In this document: piece by piece, positions 1 through 11,356 of the stretch
Layout of the letters: each line of letters starts with the position of its first letter
Position numbering within the stretch: the first letter of the stretch is position 1
Origin: Brachypterus glaber
Lineage: Eukaryota; Arthropoda; Insecta; Coleoptera; Kateretidae
DNA: 64,000 bases
Reading direction: 5' to 3'
Assembly (NCBI GenBank): GCA_958510825.1
Contig: OY294050.1
Span: 42,173,249-42,237,248 of the forward strand
The notes under the pieces: generated by a model
Seen by the model: the letters and a program-made list of their open reading frames with translations, nothing else
Told to the model about the DNA's origin: nothing
Database searches by the model: none
Made by a program: the position numbers and the translations under genes

Positions 1-580
1 AAATTTTGTGTTTAGGTTATTTTTACCATGTTAAAATTGTGGCTTGGTTAATTGCAGTAAAAAAGAGAAGAGATGACTATAAAATATATCTCTCTCTCTA
101 TTTATTTGGTCTTTTTCTTCCGAATAATTAACCAGGGTTTCTCTATATAATCATGAGGTTTCCAGTGAGCAAGTACTAATCGGATATGTATCCTGACTTG
201 CGCACTATCACTGATAAATTACTACTGTAGTAATTTCCACGCTAATATAAAAAGTTATCATTAAAAACACACAAAAAAATTATCTTCAAACGTCCATTAT
301 CATTCACTTAAAATTCAACAGTTCGCACGATTAATAAGTATATATATGGTTCACTTTTACTTGTACATAAAACATTAACATAAAAATACTTGAGGCACAT
401 CATAAAAGATGGCAAAACTAAAAGATGGCATAAAATATATCAAAATATCATTTGTTCTTAGAATTTTAAACATGGTGTAAACTGTAATGCCAATCCAAAA
501 CAAAAATCCCTAAATCAGTCATTAATTTAAATGTAAGTTTTTTTTACTTTTAGAACAAAATAGAAAAAGTTGTATGAAGC

Positions 581-685
581 ACTAGTTTCATAACACGTTT
601 TTAGCGCACTAATACTTTAGAAAACTCGCCGCAAGCGGCTCGTTTTCTAAACTCGTGCGCTAAAAACGTATGTTATGAAACTAGT
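581..685. repeat. short hairpin element, copy 1
   Basis: ACTAGTTTCATAACACGTTT at the left is mirrored by its complement at the right, with a second inner stem around GCCGCAAGCGGC. The copy at 1698-1807 arose with the 1.47 kb duplication. It may be a small foldback or MITE; no target duplication is evident. Confidence 0.7.
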
Positions 686-1697
686 ACTTTAATATACTAT
701 TTTGCAATCTTTAAAATAGTGCAACTGACTTCTAAATAGAATTTTTTGCGTAAATATATTTTTTATGATTACTTAGATCATTTCGAATAATTTTAAGTAA
801 TTATGGCCTACCTATGATAAAAACTAAAAATAGGGGTAATATGCAACGTAAGCAATGCTGGTTAACCCATATGGCATTTTCTTACTGTCTAAATTGTGTG
901 CCGTTTTCTTAAATGGTCGTGGGAAAAGTTCATTTGTATTAAACTAAGAAGATTAATGTCATTAAAATTTTTAGGGAAAACTCAGGCTAATTTAAAACCT
1001 TTAAGTATTCATTAAAACTTAACCTGGCATGATTTAGGAATATATACTATCATATTCAGTTTTATCGACCTTAAAAGCCCTAATATATATATACAAAATT
1101 TCACGAAAATACCTGGTGCAGCAAGACCATCGTATTTTCATTTATAAAAAATAAAAACATTGAGTACAAAAATAAAACTTTGTATTGAGAAAACGACAGT
1201 ATTTATCATAAATAAAAATAAAATATATTCTTAGATTCCTTAATGATGGTACTTTTTTATGGTACCAATGTACCAATATGGTGCCTTTTAAAAACATTTT
1301 TCTATTTTGCGACTCTTATAAGCTCATAATCACAAGCATTTTGCGTGTTATTATAGCCCCATAAGAGGTCTGTACTTTTTGTTCTTTTGAGTTGGCAACA
1401 GACCTGGCCTATCGCTTGACATTTTCCGTGCAAATGCCAATGTCGCTTTAAAGTTGAATTTTCTATAAAATTTTGTGTTTAGGTTATTTTTACCATGTTA
1501 AAATTGTGGCTTGGTTAATTGCAGTAAAAAAGAGAAGAGATGACTATAAAATATATCAAAATATCATTTGTTCTTAGAATTTTAAACATGGTGTAAACTG
1601 TAATGCCAATCCAAAACAAAAATCCCTAAATCAGTCATTAATTTAAATGTAAGTTTTTTTTAATTTTAGAACAAAATAGAAAAAGTTGTATGAAGCA

Positions 1698-1807
1698 CTA
1701 GTTTCATAGCACGTTTTTAGCGCACTAATACTTTAGAAAACTCGCCGCAAGCGGCTTGTTTTCTAAACTTGTATTCGTGCGCTAAAAACGTATGTTATGA
1801 AACTAGT
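1698..1807. repeat. short hairpin element, copy 2
   Basis: This is the duplicate of the hairpin at 581-685. It has a few substitutions and about six extra bases near the loop. Confidence 0.65.
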
Positions 1808-2164
1808 ACTTTAATATACTATTTTGGAATCTTTAAAATAGTGCAACTGACTTCTAAATAGAATTTTTTGCGTAAATATATTTTTTATGATTACTTAGAT
1901 CATTTCGAATAATTTTAAGTAATTATGGCCTACCTATGATAAAAACTAAAAATAGGCGTAAGATGCAACGTAAGCAACGCTGGAATAACCCATATGGCAT
2001 TTTCTTACTGATAAATTGTGTGCCGTTTTCCTAAATGGTCGTGGGAAAAGTTCATTTGTATTAAACTAAGAAGATTAACGTCATTAAAATTTTTAGGGAA
2101 AACTGAGGCCAATTTAAAACCTTTAAGTATTCATAAAAACGTAACCTGGCAAGATTTAGGAATA

Positions 2165-3640
2165 AATACTATATCGTCACCCTAATATCATATTTTACAA
2201 GGTTATTTAGAAATAGGATACTGCTAACTTACAAGTTCTAAATCCGAAAACGGACCGTACTATTCGCGTGTCAAAATTTATAATAATCTACCTGAGGAAA
2301 TTGCAGAAATTTAAATATTAAGTAATAGGCGTAAGATGCAACGTAAGCAATGCTGGATTAACCCATATGAAATTTTCTTACTGTATAAATTCTGTGCCGT
2401 TTTCTTAAATGGTCGTGGGAAAAGTTCATTTGTATTAAACTAAGAAGATTAACGTCATAAAAGTTTTAGGGAAAACTGAGGCTAATTTAAAACCTTCAAG
2501 TATTCATAAAAACGTAACCTGGCAAGATTTAGGAATAAATACTATATCATCACCCTAATATCATATTTTACAAGGTTATTTAGAAATAGGATACTGCTAA
2601 CTTACAAGTTCTAAATCCGAATACGGACCGTACTATTCGCGTGTCAAAATTTATAATAATCTACCTGAGGAAATTGCAGAAATTTAAATATTAAGTAATA
2701 GGCGTAAGATGCAACGTAAGCAATGCTGGATTAACCCATATGAAATTTTCTTACTGTATAAATTCTGTGCCGTTTTCCTAAATGATAGTGGGAAAAGTTC
2801 ATTTGTATTAAACTAAGAAGATTAACGTCATTAAAATTTTTAGGGAAAACTGAGGCTAATTTAAAACCTTTAAGTATTCATAAAAACGTAACCTGGCAAG
2901 ATTTAGGAATAAATACTATATCGTCACCCTAATATCATATTTTACAAGGTTATTTAGAAATAGGATACTGCTAACTTACAAGTTCTAAATCCGAATACGG
3001 ACCGTACTATTCGCGTGTCAAAATTTATAATAATCTACCTGAGGAAATTGCAGAAATTTAAATATTAAGTAATAGGCGTAAGATGCAACGTAAGCAATGC
3101 TGGATTAACCCATATGAAATTTTCTTACTGTATAAATTCTGTGCCGTTTTCCTAAATGGTAGTGGGAAAAGTTCATTTGTATTAAACTAAGAAGATTAAC
3201 GTCATTAAAATTTTTAGGGAAAACTGAGGCTAATTTAAAACCTTTAAGTATTCATAAAAACGTAACCTGGCAAGATTTAGGAATAAATACTATATCGTCA
3301 CCCTAATATCAGATTTTACAAGGTTATTTAGAAATAGGATACTGCTAACTTACAAGTTCTAAATCCGAATACGGACCGTACTATTCGCGTGTCAAAATTT
3401 ATAATAATCTACCTGAAGAAATTGCAGAAATTTAAATATTAAGTAATAGGCGTAAGATGCAACGTAAGCAATGCTGGATTAACCCATATGAAATTTTCTT
3501 ACTGAATAAATTCTGTGCCGTTTACCTAAATGGTCGTGGGAAAAGTTCATTTGTATTAAACTAAGAAGATTAACGTCATTAATATTTTTAGGGAAAACTG
3601 AGGCTAATTTAAAACCTTTAAGTATTCATTAATTTAATGA
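2165..3640. repeat. 374-bp tandem array containing a LINE 3' coding end
   Basis: The landmark TAATAATCTACCTGAGG occurs at 2281, 2654, 3028 and 3402, giving a period of 373-374 bp and about four copies. Each unit joins two parts. One is sequence shared with the 1.47 kb duplication (starting GGCGTAAGATGCAACG). The other, about 170 bp, matches a LINE 3' end seen as a single copy at about 6005-6060 plus 6340-6430. In that single copy the frame reads YNNLPEEIAEIK-like, typical of the C terminus of a CR1-type reverse transcriptase. In the array an extra T breaks the frame, so the unit does not code. Confidence 0.85.
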
Positions 3641-3676
3641 ATACTTAAAGGTTTTAAATTAGCCTTAGTTTTCCCT
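3590..3676. repeat. 87-bp near-perfect palindrome at array end
   Basis: AGGGAAAACTGAGGCTAATT runs into a central ATTAATTTAAT and returns as its complement with a single mismatch, and almost no loop. The left arm is ordinary array sequence, so the array has turned back on itself at its right edge. Confidence 0.9.
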
Positions 3677-3684
3677 TGCCATAC

Positions 3685-3789
3685 GTCCGTATTTAGTACG
3701 GACAGTCCGTATTTTTGATGCTCTGTCCGTACTAAAATTTATGTCCGTAGAATGTCCGTATTCAAACGTTTGTCCGTATTTTGTCCGTA
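3685..3789. repeat. cluster of GTCCGTA heptamers
   Basis: Seven direct copies of GTCCGTA and one inverted copy (TACGGAC) fall within about 105 bp at irregular spacing of roughly 10-20 bp. The rest of the region is AT-rich, so this is far above chance. The function is unknown. Confidence 0.75.
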
Positions 3790-4569
3790 CTTAGATATAA
3801 AACAAACGTAAATTAAAGAATTTAAGCAAATTTATGAAAAATTAAGGCTTCCGTTTTTATTTAAGGAAAAGGTACAAAATCACCTTAAAAGTTTTTAAAT
3901 TTTGTGGAATGCAGTAGAAATTTTTTGAATACCTTTGACTCTGGAACCGCCCCTGAAAAATACCATAAAACCTTTGTTAAACGAAAACAGGGCCGTAAAT
4001 AAAGGATGGAGCGCCCCACCAGAACGAGAAGTAAGCGGTGGCAAAATAAGCTAAACGGGCATTCTTTAAAGCATAGGCGGCGACTTGTGGGGCCAGGGAC
4101 CATGACCTCTAGGACTCATAACAAGGGGGGCGGCTCCCCTTTGGAATATTGTCTATACTAATATTATAAAAACTTCACAATTTTTAAATATAATTATTTT
4201 TTTTTTTTTTTTTTGATTTTATAAAACTTTTTAAATATTTTTGTTTCACTTCAAAAAAATTTGCCCCCCCCCCCTGAAATTTTCTATGCTATGCTTAAAG
4301 GTATATATTTTATTCCCACAGAGTTTTTGTTAAATTTTAAATAATAAAATTGTTTTAAAATTCAAATAGACCATTAAATTTGTATTTTTTTCCTGCGGCG
4401 CTATTCTTTTTTTTTAATTAAGATTGTAAAACTTTAGTTTTACAAATCGGCCCTATGTCACCCCCTTGGTCACCAATGATGACTAATCAAATTTTACTTT
4501 CAACTATACAAAAAAATATTTGTTCGTATTTTCACCAAAAAAAAATATGGCAAGCCTATCATTACCACG
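3790..4569. other. AT-rich intergenic stretch, no gene recognised
   Basis: Contains long homopolymer runs, including T around 4197-4215 and C around 4263-4273, and no reading frame with recognisable protein similarity. The short open frame on the minus strand near 3885-4103 has no recognisable motif and I do not consider it a gene. Confidence 0.6.
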
Positions 4570-6004
4570 TAACCGAGGCGTCAGCCAAGCAGGTTAATTT
4601 TCGAGAGGGCAATATCGGTTGACCCATGAGTGCCAAGGTTTTATCCAATAAATAGCTTAGGAGTTGATATTTTTAATAAAAAATTTAATGACATTTACAA
4701 GAAAATAATTTGACAAGTGACAGTTGAGTGGGTAAAATAAATAATTATCCACTCAAAAAAGTAAAAGTCACGCGGGAGTTATTATTGAGTTTATCTATTT
4801 AAAATAAAAAAAGCTGGTAATTGTCTTATTACACTAGGCAACACGGTTTCTTGCTCCGATTGGAGTCATATGTTTTTTTAACTAATTTTGGGTCGCTGAA
4901 ACCGAATATGGCCTCAGAATATTTCTATTGCCTAAGTTTTCTGAGAAAAATAAGATAAAAATGTTAAAAAATCATTATTTTATCCCTCTTTTGTTCTAAA
5001 ACCATGGGGGACAAAAATATTCCAAAGACAAATTTGGATTCGGCGACTTAATATTAGTTACAAAATACCCAACTTAAAACATAGAAACTTTAAATTCATA
5101 GGTAGAATAAATAGGGATATTATAAAAAAAAATATAAAAAAAAAGGATAATGTGACAAAACTAAGTAGGGGTGGAGGGTAAGAAGAAGGGTGCATAAGGG
5201 GAAAAGCTTATTGCCACGTACTCATGCTAAAAATTGTCAAAAATGAAGTAAAAAAATGTTACGTATTATGGTTCTTATGTAATAAAGTAACATTTTTATG
5301 ATGTAGAACCATTAAAAAAAAAACAAAAAAAAAATACACAATATTTTGTTTTATAAATTGTTTTTAAATTGGCATAATTGCATGTACTAAAATTTAAAAA
5401 ATAAGACGTGCTGAATTTTTTTAAGGTTAAATTTGGATTCTGCGCCTTTAAAATAATTGATAAGAAAAATATATTTTTTGGGCTCGGTAAAGAAGTTTAC
5501 ACTGTGTAATTTTACATCTTTTTCATTTATTTACTTTTTAGGAACAAACTAAGCATTATAAAAAAATATTTGTATAAATATTTTTGTAGAGAATTTTATA
5601 ATCTACAAATTAAGTTCTATAAAGTTTTTAAAAAAGATTGATAGTTTTGCCACAAATGAGCAATTAAGTAAACTCTGCACTTTAATTTTAACCTTTTTAT
5701 TATTTTTTTGCGTACTTACTCTGACAGTAGGTTCTTGACATATATATTTTTGAATTCCTCGTATTTTTTTTTTAATATACACTAAAATTTTCAAAATTCT
5801 ACTCTTTTTTTAAAGATTTTGAAAAAAAACGTCATTATTACCTGAACTTATATCTCAAACATTTTAGGTGCTGGAATTTTTCTAAGGTCAGATTCGGATT
5901 ATACGCCCACGAATTAGTAAGAAAATTAGTAAGAAAAATTTACTTTCCGATCGGAGCAAAAAAAAAAGTTGCGATTTGTTGCCTATTGTTATCTGTATGT
6001 ATTG
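4570..6004. repeat. dispersed repeat, longer copy
   Basis: Three separated blocks of this stretch (about 4572-4625, 4790-4835 and 5983-6004) occur directly joined to each other at 18183-18300. That makes the latter look like an internally deleted derivative of the same element. No transposase or other coding frame is visible between the blocks. The sequence is AT-rich and the two outer boundaries are approximate. Confidence 0.55.
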
Positions 6005-6945
6005 GATAAATACTATATCGTCACCCTAATATCATATTTTACAAGGTTATTCAGAAATAGGTTACAAAACTATAAGGGGTTATTCTAAATTCAACGGTAT
6101 GAAATCAAGTTCATAAAAAAATTCATTATTATTCATTTAGGAACTGCAAAAAAGTTAGCAGTTTACGTGCTGGGATACTGATAAGGGTATATCCACAGGC
6201 AAGCATAAGAACATAGTACATAACAATGCGATGTCGTGATTGGCTTGATGTGCCGCCATGTATCTTGAAAGCCAATCACGGCATATCATTCTCATGTTTT
6301 ACGTTCTTATGCAAGCTTCTGGATAGGCCTTAACTTACCAGTTCTAAATACGAAAATGGACCGTACTATTCGCGTGTCAAAATTTATAATAATCTGCCTG
6401 AGGAAATTGCAGAAATTAAAATATTAAGTAAATTTAAAACGAAACTCAAGCATCTTTTAACCGAATTTTCTTTCTACGACTTTGTTGAGTTTATGGAACA
6501 TTAGTTAATTAGTAACATACATCACGGCGAGCTTGGGCCAACTTTTAATCAGAAACGTAATCTCTTTTGGTATTTTTTCAGAAATTAATTTAGGGACATC
6601 CCCCGATTATTTTAGGAGCAAAACAAAAAAATCATCTGGGTACTTTTCAAGAAACCTCTATTTGTTTTTATGTTTTTATTTTCAGTGAATGTTTTATTTT
6701 TATTGTTTCTAAGATATTTAAAATCTAAATTGACAAAACTCATTTTTTAATCAGGTAATTGTAACCTGTTGAGATATCAATATTTTAAAATAATTTGAAA
6801 TTAGCTTAACGCCATCTACAAATTGTCATTAATTTTCTGATTAAAAGTAAGTCCAAGCTCGCCGTGACATGTGTAATTTATGGATAACTTATAACTTGTA
6901 ACTGACATATGTCTTTGTAGCCAAATAATAAAGTATTATTATCAA
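6005..6945 (+). mobile_element. 5'-truncated CR1-type LINE, 3' end remnant
   Basis: After a block shared with the 374-bp array, the frame from about 6370 reads RVKIYNNLPEEIAEIK and continues to a TAG at about 6503. This is the usual tail of a CR1/L2-like reverse transcriptase ORF. The 3' UTR runs to about 6945 and ends in a short AT-rich tail around AATAAAGTATTATTATC. A small inverted-repeat element interrupts the remnant at 6184-6337. The LINE tail grades directly into the 231-bp satellite. Confidence 0.6.
6184..6337. mobile_element. small inverted-repeat (MITE-like) insertion
   Basis: The terminal AGGGTATATCCACAGGCAAG is matched, imperfectly, by the complement of the right end (GTTCTTATGCAAGCTTCTGG). 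An inner stem pairs GTGATTGGCTT with AAGCCAATCAC. It splits a LINE remnant whose uninterrupted form is visible in the 374-bp array, which supports insertion. Confidence 0.6.
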
Positions 6946-9215
6946 AGGTTGGTTAGGAAGTGAGCCCTAAGGAATCTTCAACCCTTCTAAGGGCCCGTCT
7001 ACAAAAAAAGCTTTTTTTAATATACGTACATGTCCTAAAATTAATAAAGGCTATTATCCTAAGTAATATTAACCCCTTAAAACCGAGTTATGGAACTTTT
7101 GGCATTTTTTTTGTAGAAACGAAAAAAAAAAAATGCGTGTCTTTGTAACCAAAACAAATAATACAGTATTATTATCAAAGGTTGGTTATGAAGTGAGCCC
7201 TAAGGAATCTTTAACCCTTCTAAGGGCCCGTCTACAAAAAAAGCTTTTTTTAATATACGTACATGTCCTAAAATTAATAAAGGCTATTATCCTAAGTAAT
7301 ATTAACCCCTTAAAACCGAGTTATGGAACTTTTGGCATTTTTTTTGTAGAAACGAAAAAAAAAAGGCGTGTCTTTGTAACCAAAACAAATAATACAGTAT
7401 TATTATCAAAGGTTGGTTAGGAAGTGAGCCCTAAGGAATCTTCAACCCTTCTAAGGGCCCGTCTACAAAAAAAGCTTTTTTTAATATACATACATGTCCT
7501 AAAATTAATAAAGGCTATTATCCTAAGTAATATTAACCCCTTAAAACCGAGTTATGGAACTTTTGGCATTTTTTTTGTAGAAACGAAAAAAAAAAGGCGT
7601 GTCTTTGTAACCAAAACAAATAATACAGTATTATTATCAAAGGTTGGTTATGAAGTGAGCCCTAAGGAATCTTTAACCCTTCTAAGGGCCCGTCTACAAA
7701 AAAAGCTTTTTTTAATATACGTACATGTCCTAAAATTAATAAAGGCTATTATCCTAAGTAATATTAACCCCTTAAAACCGAGTTATGGAACTTTTGGCAT
7801 TTTTTTTGTAGAAACGAAAAAAAAATGCGTGTCTTTGTAACCAAAACAAATAATACAGTATTATTATCAAAGGTTGGTTAGGAAGTGAGCCCTAAGGAAT
7901 CTTCAACCCTTCTAAGGGCCCGTCTAAAAAAAATTTTTTTTTAATATACGTACATGTCCTAAAATTAATAAAGGCTATTATCCTAAGTAATATTAACCCC
8001 TTAAAAGCGAGTTATGGAACTTTTGGCATTTTTTTTGTAGAAACGAAAAAAAAAATGCGTGTCTTTGTAACCAAAACAAATAATACAGTATTATTATCAA
8101 AGGTTGGTTATGAAGTGAGCCCTAAGGAATCTTTAACCCTTCTAAGGGCCCGTCTACAAAAAAAGCTTTTTTTAATATACGTACATGTCCTAAAATTAAT
8201 AAAGGCTATTATCCTAAGTAATATTAACCCCTTAAAAGCGAGTTATGGAACTTTTGGCATTTTTTTTGTAGAAACGAAAAAAAAAAATGCGTGTCTTTGT
8301 AACCAAAACAAATAATACAGTATTATTATCAAAGGTTGGTTAGGAAGTGAGCCCTAAGGAATCTTCAACCCTTCTAAGGGCCCGTCTACAAAAAAAGCTT
8401 TTTTTAATATACGTACATGTCCTAAAATTAATAAAGGCTATTATCCTAAGTAATATTAACCCCTTAAAAGCGAGTTATGGAACTTTTGGCATTTTTTTTG
8501 TAGAAACGAAAAAAAAAATGCGTGTCTTTGTAACCAAAACAAATAATACAGTATTATTATCAAAGGTTGGTTAGGAAGTGAGCCCTAAGGAATCTTCGAT
8601 CCTTCTAAGGGCCCGTCTAAAAAAAAAAACTTTTTTTAATATACGTACATGTCCTAAAATTAATAAAGGCTATTATCCTAAGTAATATTAACCCCTTAAA
8701 AGCGAGTTATGGAACTTTTGGCATTTTTTTTGTAGAAACGAAAAAAAAAATGCGTGTCTTTGTAACCAAAACAAATAATACAGTATTATTATCAAAGGTT
8801 GGTTAGGAAGTGAGCCCTAAGGAATCTTCGATCCTTCTAAGGGCCCGTCTAAAAAAAAAAACTTTTTTTAATATACGTACATGTCCTAAAATTAATAAAG
8901 GCTATTATCCTAAGTAATATTAACCCCTTAAAAGCGAGTTATGGAACCTTTGGCATTTTTTTTGTAGAAACGAAAAAAAAAAATGCGTGTCTTTGTAACC
9001 AAAACAAATAATACAGTATTATTATCAAAGGTTGGTTAGGAAGTGAGCCCTAAGGAATCTTCGACCCTTCTAATGGCCCGTCTAAAAAAAAACTTTTTTT
9101 AATATACGTACATGTCCTAAAATTAATAAAGGCTATTATCCTAAGTAATATTAACCTCTTAAAAGCGAGTTATGGAACTTTTGGCATTTTTTGTAGAAAT
9201 GAAAAAAAAATGAGT
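6905..9215. repeat. 231-bp satellite, ten tandem copies
   Basis: The landmark TGAGCCCTAAGG lies at about 6961, 7194, 7425, 7656, 7886, 8116, 8348, 8579, 8811 and 9044, a period of 230-233 bp. The first six units alternate between two variants (GGTTAGGAAG with TCTTCAACCC, and GGTTATGAAG with TCTTTAACCC), so they form a dimeric higher-order repeat. Units 1-4 carry AAAACCGAG and later ones AAAAGCGAG. The unit edge includes a sequence very like the upstream LINE tail. 231 is a multiple of three, so long frames run through several units, but the poly-A length varies and breaks them. I do not call these genes. Confidence 0.92.
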
Positions 9216-9800
9216 GTTTTTGCGTTTTATGACGTTTTATGTTCTTGCTCGTGATTATTTTTGGTAAACGTTGGGGTGGGATAAGAGTAATGGGTAATGG
9301 GTAAAACATAATATTTTTTCCACAGAAACTGGGACTATATTTAATTATAAAAAAAAAATCCGCCCCTGCGTAAGGGCGTAAATATTTACAATGTTTTCGT
9401 CAAAATTGGCATATAGGGGTTTTTAGGTCGACGAAACTGAATCTGATAATAATAACTTCCTAACTAACCCCCGAGGAGCGCCCCCACTTTAAATTTTACA
9501 ACATTTTCGTAAGAAGTGGCATATCGAGAGTTTCGAGGTTGCTGAAACTGAGTCATATAATAAAATTTTATTAACTCCAAACCCTGGGCAGGTGAAATGT
9601 TCGTGAAAATTGGTATATCGGGGTTTTTAAGGTTGCTGAAATTAACTCTGATAATAAAAAGGTTTTAACATAACCCCCGCGGGACAGGGGCCAATAATTT
9701 TTAAATGTATAAAATATATTCGTAAAAAATTCTAATTCCGTTAATAAAAAATCCATCCACTCGAGTGCACTCCCGGGGTGGAAAAATGGTTAAGTTATCG
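9216..9800. repeat. short diverged tandem repeats of about 115 bp
   Basis: Roughly three units share AATTGGCATAT, GGTTGCTGAAACTGA and GATAATAA motifs separated by GC-rich CCCCCG stretches. The same motifs appear inverted at 52790-53090 and 54240-54560, so this is one dispersed minisatellite family. No protein is encoded. Confidence 0.6.
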
Positions 9801-10635
9801 TGCTTAAAACAAAAAACGTGACATCGTGACATCGACATACGTAAGGACGGAAAGACAGACATTTTCAAAGTTCCTTATTTTTAAATAAAACACATTTGAG
9901 AAGCCAAGGGGTACAAGTGACAAATATATTCATAGAAGTATAAAAGTTTGTATGCCTCTGCCACCAACATCTCATAGATTGTATCTCATATATTTTTTGT
10001 TTAGCATATGGCGGATTGACTTTTAACACCCTTATTTCCAAGAATTTGTTTGTGTAGGACTTTTTTGGCGATTTTGAATTAGAAACTACCGAATTACACT
10101 TTTCTAGTACTTATGAGCTAGCAACAAAATAACCAAAACCTTAAAACTTATCCCAATCTTTTTGCTAGACAGTAAGTGCGGTGGAACCGTAAAATTGTTA
10201 GTTTATTTATTATTGGAAGGGTCACTACTCAGAATTGTTTGCAAATAATGAAAAATAAATTTTGTATAAACACATGATACAATACGAGAGTTATATTTAG
10301 ACATTTAGACATTTGGTCCTATAGTTATTTAACGATAATTCTTGAAAAATATATATTTTAATAAAATTTATTTAATAAATATCTTCATATTAATAGTATT
10401 AATAATTTTTTCTACGGCTGTCTTAGAATGTTAGTCAAATAGCACAAAAAAACTCTTACAGTATATAGCATATTCCGTAAGCGGATGACGGTATATGACA
10501 TATACCTTAAGGGTTTTATTTTTAGCTAAATCAACGAAACAATACACAATTTACTAGAAAATATTAAATTTATAGAGGAAAATTAAATTATTGGTTGTAA
10601 ATTATTGTAATTAAAAATATGAATGTGTAAAAGTC
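9801..10635. other. AT-rich intergenic stretch upstream of FOXO
   Basis: No open frame with recognisable similarity and no clear repeat were found, apart from low-complexity AT sequence and a small local repeat of TATATGACATATACC near 10490. It may carry distal regulatory sequence of the FOXO gene, but nothing demonstrates that. Confidence 0.5.
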
Positions 10636-10636
10636 G

Positions 10637-10645
10637 TATAAAAAG
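10637..10645 (+). promoter_or_regulatory. possible TATA box upstream of FOXO
   Basis: TATAAAAAG lies about 720 bp before the FOXO start codon and is followed by less AT-rich DNA (10670-10740), where transcription could start. In such AT-rich DNA this motif is expected by chance fairly often, so the call is tentative. Transcript 5' ends are needed to settle it. Confidence 0.25.
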
Positions 10646-10939
10646 CATAGTCTGTAACACGTGTAGAATGGCTATTCCTCACTCGTGGACCGTCTCCCTC
10701 ACCACTGTCTCGTCTCGGGTAACAAACATCTACTCGTTCGGAATATGTATATAAAAATTCACTTGTTACAAAACGAAATTTAATAAGTAGATTAAATGGT
10801 TAATATTAATTTATAAGTAGATTAAAGAATAATAAATTTTAATTTAGTATTAAAAGGATTAACAAAATTATCTAGTCCTAAGGGGTAAGAAGTAGGTATA
10901 AAGTCAATTTACTTAACAAAAAAAATCATTCTCATACAA

Positions 10940-11330
10940 GTCTTTAAACTGTGTATGTTGAAATATTTTTATTCTTTTTCTATTAAAAGTATTGACTTAT
11001 TTTTAAAAACTGTGATTTTTTGTATGTTGGTGATAGAAAAGTTTGTGTAATATTTCTAAAATTAAACTTTTATGTTTAAATATTTCTATAAATATTATTG
11101 ATTTGATTGACACCGTGATTGTAACAATACGTTATTTTAATTGCTCAAAACTGTCAAAGTGTTACAAAATTTAAACTGTGAATGTGTATATTTGTTGTGT
11201 TATTTCTATCATTATTATTGATTTGGTTTAGTGTAACAATACTTTTTATTACATAAAATTTACTGAGTTTGTGTATATTGTGTTGTTTCCGTTTAAGCGT
11301 TGGTTTGATTTATTGATACTGTGAGTTTAT
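10940..11330. repeat. degenerate triple repeat in the FOXO 5' region
   Basis: Three or four loosely related blocks carry AACTGTGAATGTGTAT-like, TTATTGATTTGRTT and GTAACAATAC motifs, for example around 10985-11040, 11085-11135, 11175-11240 and 11305-11325. The last block ends just before the coding region. The 5' leader thus appears to have been built by tandem duplication, as the rest of this gene was. Confidence 0.45.
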
Positions 11331-11356
11331 TTAAAAAGAATCGTACAATTAAAAGT

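Larger units (their letters stand above)
1..2165. repeat. 1.47 kb direct duplication, second copy internally deleted
   Basis: The sequence at position 1 recurs at 1468 and the two copies align to about 2165 with scattered substitutions. The second copy lacks about 350 bases present in the first (roughly 91-441). The missing piece is bounded in copy one by the same 10-mer, AAAATATATC, at 81-90 and 432-441, so a deletion between short direct repeats explains the difference. No coding potential is visible. Confidence 0.85.

Noticed and set aside
6960..8574. Open frames of 62-138 codons across the 231-bp satellite that look like a repeat protein
   Set aside because: The unit length is a multiple of three, so any stop-free frame repeats. 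Poly-A tracts vary in length between units and shift the frame, there is no start or domain logic, and the sequence borders a LINE tail.
11321..11356. Upstream GTG-initiated extension of the FOXO frame
   Set aside because: Eukaryotic initiation at GTG is unlikely, and the conserved FOXO N terminus begins after ATG 11357.
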